In this document: positions 15,101-27,100 of the stretch, one piece after another
Position numbering within the stretch: the stretch's first letter is position 1
Layout: each line of letters starts with the position of its first letter
Origin: Notospermus geniculatus
Taxonomy: Eukaryota > Nemertea > Pilidiophora > Heteronemertea > Lineidae
DNA: 64,000 bases
Direction: 5' to 3'
Assembly: GCA_002633025.1 (NCBI GenBank)
Contig: NMRB01000936.1
Span: 97,329-161,328 of the forward strand
Translations under genes and position numbers: made by a program
The notes under the pieces: generated by a model
Told to the model about the DNA's origin: nothing
Seen by the model: the letters and a program-made list of their open reading frames with translations, nothing else
Databases searched by the model: none

Positions 15101-18100
15101 AAATCGGCCCAGTTTCTTCTGAATGTTTTGAACATTTCTTCATTCGTAGTTTCACATACCAGTATTTCCGACGGGTTGATTTTCATCCACAGATAAGTAT
15201 TCACAGAACTGGACCAACTGTTTTATATTATCGCCATCATTTCAGGGTCCTGTGAGTTCGAGTGTGATACATCCCTCCCTCCCTCACCAGGCAGTGGTGT
15301 CACCGAGGGGCCCGATGTTTCTGACCCAGCCTCCCCTGATAGCGGGGCCACCGAAGGTCCCGACACGCCAACGTTACAGTCTCATTTCTTTACGTGGCCT
15401 GAATACCAGCCGTTTGAGGGGTCTGAAGGGTCAGATTCATCGTCCCTGAACAGTGAGGCCACTGAAGGGCCTGACAGTGAGGGTATGGACGGGGTTTACA
15501 CGTCAGTGCCACATCCAAACGTTAAAGGTACCAATCATGATCACATTTTGATTATTTTGTGACGTCTTTTCTATGTTTATTTTAGAAACTGTCTCTTAAA
15601 GGATATAGTAGACGTGGTTTGTTGAGCGTTATGATTGGCCAGGTTGGCACACCTGTGCCTATCTCTATGTATGTGGGGGGGGGGCCTTGTGTGATGCACC
15701 AAACGTGAAACAAGTTTTGTTTATTGGCACCGTAGGAATCTACAAGTACTGATATACGTGATGGAGTGAGAATAATCTGATTAGTCAGTTATTCCTGGGG
15801 ATTCGTTCATGATGAACTGAATGCAAAGTTTTCAACATGGGAGGTTCTTTGCTCAGACAGGATAAAATGAAGATGACATGCCTACTTCGTCACGGCAGTC
15901 TACTCAATCGTTTGAAGTTATCAGTTGTCTTTTCTCTCTGTTACTTAAAGCGGACTATTCGCGCCGAGTCAAAGATTCCACACAACAGTTTCCAGAGCGG
16001 CTGCTGCAATGCATTTACCAGTTGTTGTTACGAATAAAACGAGTTGTTTTATTATTTTTGGTTCACTTTGGACAGACGCGAACAATCCGCTTTAACCTGT
16101 CTGTTTTATCAAAATTCATTAATCGCGAATGAAATCTTTTCCTATTCAGTGCCATTCATTGATGCTCTTCTGCATTCTAACATTTCATCATGGTTTAAAG
16201 CCCCTCTGTATTGAATTTTACGATATTTTCAAAATGTTAGGAGAGTGCACATAGAGGTCTCATATCTTGTGAAGGTCCCCAAAATGCTTGCCTGATACGT
16301 ACTTAAGAGAATCAAGGCCTAGTTTTCAGTACACATTGAAAAAAACTGCAGGGAGATAGCTCTAATGTATTCTGATAGGGCGTAGTGCATTTTACACTAC
16401 ATTGACGTCGTGCACTGACGGCGAGAATCACGGCGATGATTCGTGTTTTTCAAATTAAATACAGAGGGGCTTTAATATTTGAGCTCATCTTGCTGAACTT
16501 CGGATTCGATTTTCATCATTTTCCTCTTCTCCTTTCCAGTTTCTTTCAGATTTTACTCATGTTCAAACTATGAGGCCAGATGGCAGGTATTACCGTGATT
16601 CTGTCCTGAAACCTAAACAAAAGAATGATCCTCATGTCGGAAGGGTTGTTGTTCCCAACTTAAAGTTGTACTTCATCTTTGGACCCTTTCTTTGCAGCAG
16701 AGGAAGGGACTACGGACACAGCAGAGCCCCCAGACACTGAAGCTGTGGCCTCAGATACTACCCCCTTACTGTCTGTGCCTGAGCCAGAAGGTCCGACCGA
16801 GGGGCAGGCCGAGTCTGAATCAGAAAGGCCGACCCCAGGGCTTGCTGAGCTCGAGTCAGAAACCCGCATCCCAGGGCTGGCTTTGCCCTATGACGAGGGT
16901 GACGGAGAGCCTTCTGTCCCTGATGCACTTGAAGGTATCAAAGGGAATGCCGTGCGCTGGTTATGGTGGCCCTCTAACCTTCTCATTCCTAACATGACAC
17001 GTGGTTTACAAACTTATGGTTATCGCGTGCAAGAAGTTTCAAATTGCTCAGTTAGAGAGCCTGGAATGAGGAACCCGCGTGCTGTTTATCCCGACAGGTC
17101 GGCGCTGCGAGCGGTGCGACCGAAGCGACGTCATTGACGTTGTTTTAGGTGTTGACGTTGCGTCATGAAAAAATGAGCTGTACATTTTTCTACAGGAATA
17201 ATGAGATAAAGACGTTGCCATTATTGCCATCCTATCTCTTTATTTTAAGGAAAAAAGCACTGATAAATGCAGAAATTTTCATCTCCTAAAGACGATGTAA
17301 ATTTTAATGCCAGGCGGCCGAAACAAAAGGGTTGTTTTCACGCCATAAATAAATGGAAATAACGTTAGAAAAAAGAAACTTCGGTTGCACTGCTCACAGC
17401 GCCGCGTCATGACGTTAGTTGCTCCGTTTCCCCACCGGCATTGGATTACATGTATTTATTATGCATGGAATGTGAAAAATGGTCAACTGTGTTTGAAAAC
17501 CACATGTCATATGAGTTTTTTCTCAGCATCTCTTCTCATATTCTTTGCTTTCTAAACCCTCTGCAGCCTGGCGAACCTTTCCCCTTACCCCTTGCTTGAA
17601 GCCAGTTAACAGTAGAAGTCCTCTTGCTGACTTGCTTTTGGTATCGGTCTCGCAACTTCTGTACACAAGCCTGAAGTAGGTGTATCAAAGTTGTAGGGTA
17701 GCCATATTTGCCATGTAGGTACCTTAAGGCATGCCTGGCTTCATTGCTTCATGCCATTTTCTGCTAAAAGCATGCTTACCCTGTATCTTGCAGACTCCAC
17801 TAGCATCCACAGCAGCATCCAGGGTGAATCAGACTCAGAACCCGAGGGATTCATTAACACAATCAGTAACAAACTCGGCAGTATCTTTTCTAGCGATAGT
17901 TCGGATAACGATCAGAGTGAGGCTGAGGTCGAGGCTGATGAAGGCGATGGATACGGCGTGGAACATAAAGCTGTCTTCATTACGTCACAAGGACCGGTCC
18001 ATCTTCATCAGGGTACTGATATCTAGATGTTGTGATATGAGAATCTTGATGTTGTCGCCTCATCATTTACTTCCATGTTTTCACATTTTGGTTATTGAAA

Positions 18101-21100
18101 TCTTGTTCACACTTTTGTATGACAGGTTGACAGTACTGTTTGTCAGCCTGTTTTTGGCTCATTATCACTTTCGATACAGCACAGATTGAGAGCGTCAAAT
18201 ATGTTAATGTTGTTCATCACGGCTTGTCAAATGAATGCACTCTATTTGCACAGCTTATTCCACCTGTCCTTTATTTTGTCCCTTCCCTCTCCTGATGCAC
18301 TGGTACGATACGTAAAAGTCATCTCCGAATTTCACAAATTTTCGACCCCAACCGGGGTCTGCCTCAGGCACTTTCTAGTAGAGATCCTAGAAATAAAAAT
18401 CTCTACTAGAAAGTGGGGTCGAAAATTTGTGAAATTTGGAGACGACTTTTACGTATTTGGAGACGACTTTTACGTACCATTTTGTGTTTTTTCTTGTGCT
18501 CTATGTTGGATATCTCCTGATGCACTCATAGCCGAGTTTCCTATCTTTGACCATCTTCACTTTGAGCTCACCTTGTATTATAGTATTTCTTGTAGCCATT
18601 GCTTTATAACTGGTGTCGGTTTGTAACTGGTGCCAGACAAGCACGATTCTGTGGCCACACTCTATTGGTGACACTTTATCGCTTTAGTTGCTACATGATG
18701 TGTTCTCACCATCTTGACCCACCAAGGGTCAAAATCGCTAGCCCTTCAGGCTTCATCCTCTCATGGTTGAGAGCGGAAATTAAGACGTAGTGATTTGAAC
18801 CTTTGGCAGTTCAAGATGTGATCTCACTTATTGACCTAATAGAGGCTTTGCAAATGAGGACACAAGCCACCATGCTGGAGGACACATGCTGCAGAGGCAC
18901 AGCGAAATGAGCCGTGCATGCCCCAATGACGTTACGTCAAACAATGGCGTGGCACACTTCACGCAAGTCACGTCACAGTCGGCTCACACCTCTGCACCCT
19001 GTGTTCCCCAGAATGGCTGCCAGGATGACATTATTGCAAAGCCTCTATAGGAGAAGAAAAAGGTAACAAAGACCAAGTATAAACAAACTACCGGGGTAGG
19101 ATCAAATATTGAGAATCTGATCACTAAATTAAGTCGTTCTTCAAAGAACTCCTCTTGTAAGTACCTTACAGATTGTATCACCTGTACTCCTGCTGCCATG
19201 ACTTACGTCTGTTTCTCTCGTCTTCAGGGACTGACATCGATATCGTGGATGGTGATGTGGAAGAAGAAAAAGACAAGTGCATGTACGTCATGGTCGACTC
19301 CCGGGACAAACTGCTGCTCAACGTCACCCCGCAGGCTATCGAAGTGGCCAAGATGGTGCTGGAGGTGAGTTGCCTGTCCAGTGGGTGATCTGTATTGGTG
19401 GAACAGCCGACTCGATGTGCTGTGTTGGTGTTTGAGCACCCTCCCGTGTCTTATAGTCACTAATGCTCCTTGTCATTATTTTCAGACGCTGACAAAAGAT
19501 TCATCAGAAATCCATCGCATGGTCAACAAGCCGTCGTTCGAGGTGCACAATAAGGTGAGTAGGCCTAGTCAAGTGAGGAACAGTAGATGCAGCTATGCGC
19601 CTGGTCGCTGAATTATTTTTCCTGAACCTTTCGTGAATGTACACTGTACATTTTGTAGTTACTGTTATAGATGCGAGAGGGACACTTCTTCGCGAGTAGA
19701 AATGCTCTTTCTGCGCGCATGGGGGTTGATTATGTCGTGGGGGTAAGGTTTAGGGATGGGGTAGAGTTATAGGCAGGGTTAGGACTAGAAAAGAAAAGGT
19801 TATGGTTAGGGTCAGCATTATATGAATATAAATTAGATTTATTAAATAAGACCTAGATTCAACCCCATCGCTGCCAGCTGCCTCGGTAGCTCAGTCGGCT
19901 AGAGCCTAATAATCCACAGGTCCCTGGTTCGACTCTCGACTTGGGCGAGATTTGTTTCACCCCTCCTCCTCTCTCATGTTTTCCTTTTTACTGAAAATAC
20001 TCCAAGTCCGAAGAAAATTCACAAAAGATTCGGGGAAAAAAAGTTCGCCGCCTGGTCTTGCATCGTTGGTGATAGCTTGGCTTTTAACCGGGTCAGTGCA
20101 GTGCCACCAGTAATGGAGATTGAATCAATGTAGTTGCCACTCGATGGAGTGTTTGATTTGATGGGCCTATAGTCCCTTTAATCATCCTCAACTACGACAA
20201 CAATGCGGTTTGATTTACTGCTAGTGTGTCAGCAGTCATTACGTCTGCTCATATCCATCAAAATATCTGATTTCAGCTCGGTCTTGAAGTGAAGCTGAGG
20301 TTGCCATCGGAGATAAAGGTACGTAAGAACAAGTATTGTCAAATTTGTTGTTTGTTTTGATGGTGATGTTCATGATGACCTACATTTGTTTTTCTGTAGA
20401 ATGTCTGTATTTGGTCGAACTTTTTTGCTTTTAGTTTATAGTTGAGATTGAAATTTCTAATTGTGTAGTTTACTATACTTGTATGATAGAACTTCTGTTG
20501 TGCTTGTAGCCTGTAGATTACTACATGTCTGTGGTGATATGATAGAGGTGTTATGCTGTTTGCATAGGTTTCTATAGAGCTTGCGCAGTGGCTCATTATG
20601 ACGTCACTTTTGACCGGCGGTCCACCATGCTGACGTCGATGACAAAGTGCGCCACGTGTAGATCGCGTCATGGTATGAAGACGCACACACTCCACTTGCA
20701 CTGACGACAAACTGCACCACGTGGGTTGCCGACGTCGTTTGACGTCAATTTGACCGCCAATATGGCGGATTTTTCCGTGATGATGTCATCTGCACAAGCT
20801 CTATCTCAGTGAGTTTTATGAGTCGTATTTCTAACTTAAAGGTCACAATGGAGGAAGATGTTCAGGTTGAAATTACGTGTATTTTGCAAGAACATGACAA
20901 AGTTACAAAACTTTGCGCAACGAATACTCATGCATGATACATACTACTTCTTTTGGCCTATACACACGATCCAATTTTTCATCCAATTTTTTGGAAATCC
21001 AGATTCCGGGCCAATTGGGGCTTCAATGTATAAACCCGCATGTAGGCCTTTGGATGAAAAATTTGACCGTGTGTATAGGCCATTTAACCCTTTAGGCCTC

Positions 21101-24100
21101 ATAACGGCCGCCACCGGCTGCCTATAAACTCCTCAGAGACCACTGCAAAATTTCACAAAAATTGGATCTGGCTCCTTAAATATTTTGCGGAACTTCAATA
21201 AGCTTACATCTCAATGATGATAGATCCTCAAGCCGGCCTGCGCCGGCCGATGCAAGCGCCATCTTAACAACGGGTTGTGAACTAGCCGAATTTGGCAGGC
21301 CGGTGTAGGCCATTGTGAGGGGATCTGACCATAAACTTTTTACCCACTGAGGCCTAAGGCTTCCTTTACATCGAAGTATACGGTATACGAAAACGCCGGT
21401 TAACAATGGCTTCACGGTCGTGAATCCTCGGGAAGCCTTTGTTAATCGGCGTTTTCGTATACCGTATACTTCTATGTAACGGAAGCCTTAAGGGTTAACT
21501 GGGTTGCGTTTTGTGTTGTCAGATATGATCTTGAATGCGTGGGATGATTTCATGCATGTCACGTGACCTGCTTGTCCAAACTCTTTCAGAATGGCGTCAC
21601 AAAGTTGGACTGTTACCAGACGCAGTGTCTGCCGATATCTACGCATCTGTTTGTACCTTGTTACGACTATCATAATGAACAGGTGCTCCTGTTGACGATT
21701 TTTAACATTACAACCAAAAGATGTCACTCTGTGCTGGTGGATATCCTGTCCTGGCCACTTATTATATCGCGCCTCGGCCATAACCGACGAGCCCAAAACC
21801 AAAGAACTGTGCATTCGCCAACAAACCTTACACAAACAGAACACAGTCCTAGGCTTAGCAAAAAATATTCCGTGTTTCTGGTCATTTGGAATTTTCCAAC
21901 CGACCCTCAAAAAATTCTGACTGGCCAGGAAACAAAATAAAAAAAATCCCGACCGTCTGACCCTCGATTTTTGGAAATCGCTGATGACAAGAAACACACA
22001 ATTTATTTTGCTAGGCCCTATGCCGTGGCAGAGAGCTGGATGGAACGACACCGTAAATTACCTTTACCAGTACTCCTTGCGACCCCATGCAGTCTAGTTT
22101 CTGATATCCCACCACAGAGAGTGACATCTTTTGACCACCTTGCATGTTTCCTAACACTTTTGCATGCTGCATAATATTTCTGTTGTCTGCAGTGTTGATA
22201 AACAAGGAGGAGCCCGGTGGTGTAGTGGTTTGGGCCTCCGACCAGCGGTCAGAGGGTCCCGGGTTCGAATCCCACTGGGCGTGAGACTTTGGGGAAGTCT
22301 CTTTGCCTTACTGGCCTCTCTCCACCCAGGTGTATAAATGGGTAGCGGTCGGAAATGCTCGGATTGTAGCGCTGAATGAGCAGCTCATCTGAGTTCTACT
22401 GAAAGGTTTTAGGATAGACTGGGGTTAAAGTGTAAAGTCAGATGACACCTCTACCATTGTTGATGGGGAGGTTTCGAAATCAAACGATAAACCAAAACTT
22501 TACGACAACGTTATTTTTCGTACAACACGTTAACCAGATTTTGCATTGCATTTTCGGTACAAAAATAAAGTTGTCTTAAGGTTTACGTTTATCGTTTGAT
22601 TTCGAAACCTCCCTGATATCAGACTATAAACCCAAACTTTAACTTTTAACAAGGTTTTGTTTGTTTCTGTTGTCTGCAGTGTTGATAAACAAGGTTTTGT
22701 TTGTGATGTTCAGTTCATGACTGACAAATGTCTCTTTTGGAGACATTGTATCTAACCCATCCTCCCATAGCAGGGCTTTGGTCTCCCTCCTCTTCATACG
22801 CTACGAGGATATGAAGAGGAGCGAGACCAAAGCCCTGCCATGATTGTTTCTCGACAACATAACAACGTAACCAATTGTTCAGAGGTTTGAAAACCAACCA
22901 TATAACCACGTAGATAGAGAAAACGTTTCTGACATCTGATAAAAGTACCTACTGTAAACCGTGAAATTTTCGCGTGCGTTTTATTTTCGCGATTTTTGCA
23001 GTCATGGGCCGAAACGCAGACTTAAACATCGTGAAAATACAAACCCCAATGCATTTTCCATTGAATTATGAAGATAAACGCAGAAATTAGTCTTCGCCGT
23101 TTTCAAAAATGATAAATTCACCAACTTTTAGCGTCGCGAAAATTTCACGGTTTAGAGTATACAGGCATAGTGATGATGAATTACTGGGCATGATCACGTG
23201 GAGGGCCGGGCACAAACTGTGTATCACCAGGTTGAATTCAGAACACCAGTTTTGCACATTTGGGTTGTGGTTTGGTTGCGGGAACACATCTCGATATGAA
23301 GAAAGGTATTAATTGATCTTTTGTTGGTTGTGGTGAGCAGACTCGTGGGAAATGCACCACGAAAGTTGGTCGAATAGGGCGGTGAACTTGCACGAGGTAC
23401 AGCAAGGAAGCTGTTCAAATGAAGGCGCTTTTATGGAGTGGGTCATTGGGGAACTTTATTGAGCTTGCAGACAGGCACTATGATTAGTGAAGCATTGAAG
23501 GTGAAGGTTTTGGGATCTTAGTACCACCTGTTTGTAGTGGTCACAATCACGTAAACAGGTGCAGGAAACGCAGAATCTGCTTGGATTGACGGCAACATTT
23601 GATGACCTGCTGACTCACCAGAGGGCAAACATTGCCATTGTTGTGAACTAGAACATGGGAAGGTCTGATAGCTGCTGAGTCGTGTAATTCACTAAAAGAT
23701 CCTAGAGTTCTGCTGCGTTGTGTTTGAAGTACTGTACTAGTTGTCTTCAGATCTAACCATTGTCTTCAGATCTAACCATTATCTTCAGATCTAACCATTG
23801 TCTTTCCTCTCCACGACAGGTTTACAAGAACAGCCTGGTTGACTGTGATCTGGATGTTGGATCTGATTACACAGATGAGGAGGATGAACCAGATAGCTCT
23901 GCTCTTGATGTGACTGATGGGTAAGTTCTTTCTCTGGCCTAACATAAATCCATCACCATCACATCCAGAGTCATCAGGTATATAGCCTAGTTCATACTTC
24001 AACGCGCGACCATTGTCGGCGACCGACGTGCGACCTTGTGTTCGACGCCGACCCCGTCGCACGATTTGGTCAGCGTCCGGTCACGAAACTGCAATTACTT

Positions 24101-27100
24101 GAGTCATTTCGTAACGGGTCGCCGTCGCTGAAGTACGCTGGAATATGAACCAACTCCACAATGTCGGCGTCCAGATTTTGATCACATGTCGGACGCCGAT
24201 GGTCATGCGTTGAGGTATGAACTGGGCTTATCTCTGGACTCTGAGTGAACTGTAGGCCTATTTTAAACTGTCCATCATTCTTGCTCTGACTCGGCCTCCA
24301 CATTATGCCAGGCAAATTTGGCAAAAATATAGTTCATCTTCTTTAGTGCAGATGGCAGCACAATACCCCATCTGAACGTCTTCTTCTCCACTTCAGGCTG
24401 GATGAAGTTGATGGTTTGAGTTTCCTGTCAAAGGCCCTGGCGAAGGCTGGTCATGCCGCCATGAGCGCCGGAGCGTTCGTGTTCGACGATGACGACAAGT
24501 CGTTTTATGACAAAGAGGACATGGAAAAACACAAGGCACATGTTCATGTAAGTGTTTAAAATTTGGTGAGATAGGGGCGATACGGCAGCTGAAACACTCC
24601 AACAACTGGGCCTATGAATGCAGATAGGTGGACATTGGTCTGTGACTTAGTAGGAATGCATGTAGCCTGTTTTCAAACTACTTTTCATTGAGTTCTGCCC
24701 CTCTTTTTGCAGATTGACGGTTTCGATCCCCTGCATAACTTGTCACACAGGAAAGCCGGCCATTACTTGGTGGCCCTCACACCTCCCAAGGTATGGTAAG
24801 GGTTGAAGAATGACGAGGCCTTGTGTTCAGGGCATAGTTGTGCACAATTAGGTTACCGTACAACTGATGAGTTACATGTATCTTGAAACACCAAGAGTTA
24901 ACCCTTTCGTTATGTGGGACCCGGTCACCGGGTCATCCAAACCACCACGAAATTTCCGTGGGACCCACCTGATCCTTTATAATGGAAGGTTTAAGTTAGA
25001 ACAGATTTTTGTTAAAACGGTTTTGAAAATATGGGCCTCCGTAAGCTGGTGACCATACATGCCAGTAACAAAAGGGTTAAAATTGTTGTGCCTTCAGTCT
25101 CTCCACTCTCATGGGGCTTAGTCCGAAGGGGAAGTGACCAGAGGCCTTGTTGTCTACCCGTCTGCCGATCTGTCATTTGATGTTTCATTCTTTTACAGCA
25201 CGACACCAACTACTGTGCCCTATTTGATGTGGAGGCCGTGAACGGAAGAAAAATCATCACCATGAGATCACCACTTCAGGTACGAGAGTGTAAGGGATCA
25301 TCTCAAAATTCCTTGATGCCCAGAGAGACGAAATTTTTTCATCCCCCCCCCCACAAATGACGAAAAAAGTCATATGTCTGGCATCAACAATTTTACTTCA
25401 GAATTACTTTGTGTTTCTATGGCGGACCAGTAGGGTAGCCTACATGATAAAACATGATAATCTTCCTATACTGTAAACCTGTATTTTTTTTCGCGAGCGT
25501 TTTATCTTTGTGATTTTCGCGATGAGGGGTCAAAACGCGAACTTAAATCGTGCGAAAATCGCTGGGTCTTAAACATTTCTGAACCCCAAGGGCCATTATC
25601 GCAAAATTTATTCTCGGCGAATTTGTGAAGTACGAAAATCGCGAGCAATTGGCGCCACGAAAATTTCACGGTTTACAGTATTGGAAGTTCTCTGGTTTCT
25701 TTCTTCTAATTTACACGTGATGCCAAAAGTTCTAAAAAAGATGAAATTTTGGTCAGGAAAGTGCTGACCCCCCCTCCCCCAGACGAAAAAATTTCGTCTC
25801 TCTGGACATCAAGCAATTTTGAGATGATCCCTAAAGACCTGTCACTGACCTCAACATTTCTGAGGTTTGGACTAACCTCAGTTGAATTCTACATGTATAA
25901 GAAGCATAGAAAGACTTGCAACTCTAAATTCTTGGTTTCTCATCTTTCAGGTCAATAACAACCTTACCATCCCCATCAACATCTATGTCAAGAGTGCCGA
26001 GCTAAGCAAACTCGGCATGAATCTGCCGATTTCCCGTGAGGAGTACACCAAGATAACCTCCCTAGAACCCAAGGACGTCTACGACATCCCTCTCTATATC
26101 GCCTACCAATGCAAACTGTTTGTCATGCCGGCCAGCATCGGGTAAGGGGAACTTTTAGATCGCAGAGACTTGGAAAACTGAGAAATTTTAATCAGTATAT
26201 CGTGGTGATGTTGTGTTAGGTTTAGATTCCACAGTAAACTTTAGTCTGTTATCCTCTGTGACAATACTAAAGTACGTTTAAATCGTCTGGACCCCGACGG
26301 GCGTATGTCAGTCAAACCCCTAGTAACCGGACAACAGTGAATTTAGGGTTTACTCTAAACGGTCCAATGCACATTGTTTTCTAACCAGCTGAACCTTGGT
26401 TCGAAATAGAACGGGCAACTTATGAATTAGGCATTGATTCGAAATTGAACACAGGCTTAGGCTGGAAGTGTCCTGTCAATAAAACGCATTTCAATAGCAA
26501 GACTTCACCAACAATACCTACCAAGGTCTGCCTGACAACCAAAGGGTCCTCCCATCGAGGTGCAGATGATTTAAACGTACTATAGTGTTTGTGTGAGAGA
26601 TGTAGCTTCATAGATCAACTCACTACCTGGTAGGATCGTCAAGGTCACCCGATGTCACCCACCGACCAATCAGCAGATGTTTGTCTCACTCTCTGCCTTC
26701 ATGGCATCAAGTAGTCGGCCATAGATGATCACCAACCATGCTCGACCTACCACTTCCTTTTCCTTATTCAATGCACATAGATTCAGTTTGTGACTAGGGA
26801 TGTTGACCGCCTGGCCGTGTGGTAGCTCCCTTGGCACTCGTCACCATACACGTAGAATCAGGAGAACACCAAGAGATGTTGATACCCTGAGCCTGTAGTA
26901 GCCTCAGCACCTGTCATTCTAGATGATATTCCCCTGTGCCCTCTTTGATTATCGTCTGTGCATTAGGCCACGCTTATTTTATTTGTTGGATTACGGACCC
27001 GCCGACCCTAAAAAATCAGCAAGTGGAGAAAAAAATTTCCCGCCCTGCCATTTTCGGCAGTCTTTTTTTCCCCGCCGGCCCCAGCAAACAAGAAAACAAC

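Noticed and set aside
17731-18189. 152-codon + strand open frame over e23
   Set aside because: Out of frame with the phase-consistent acidic exon. Translation of the other frame fits the linker and its splice sites.
19879-19950. Functional tRNA gene
   Set aside because: A- and B-boxes are present, but the acceptor and T stems do not pair, so I treat it as a tRNA-derived relic. The same applies to the heads at 22207, 46495, 50108 and 56400.
21590-21700. Possible extra VPS13 exon after CTCTTTCAG
   Set aside because: The acceptor looks good, but no convincing donor keeps the frame. The translation has no VPS13 similarity, and e26-e27 already join in phase.
21488-22051. 187-codon open frame on the minus strand
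   Set aside because: No domain, coding pattern or splice support; it spans anonymous intron sequence between e26 and e27. The ATG is not supported by context.
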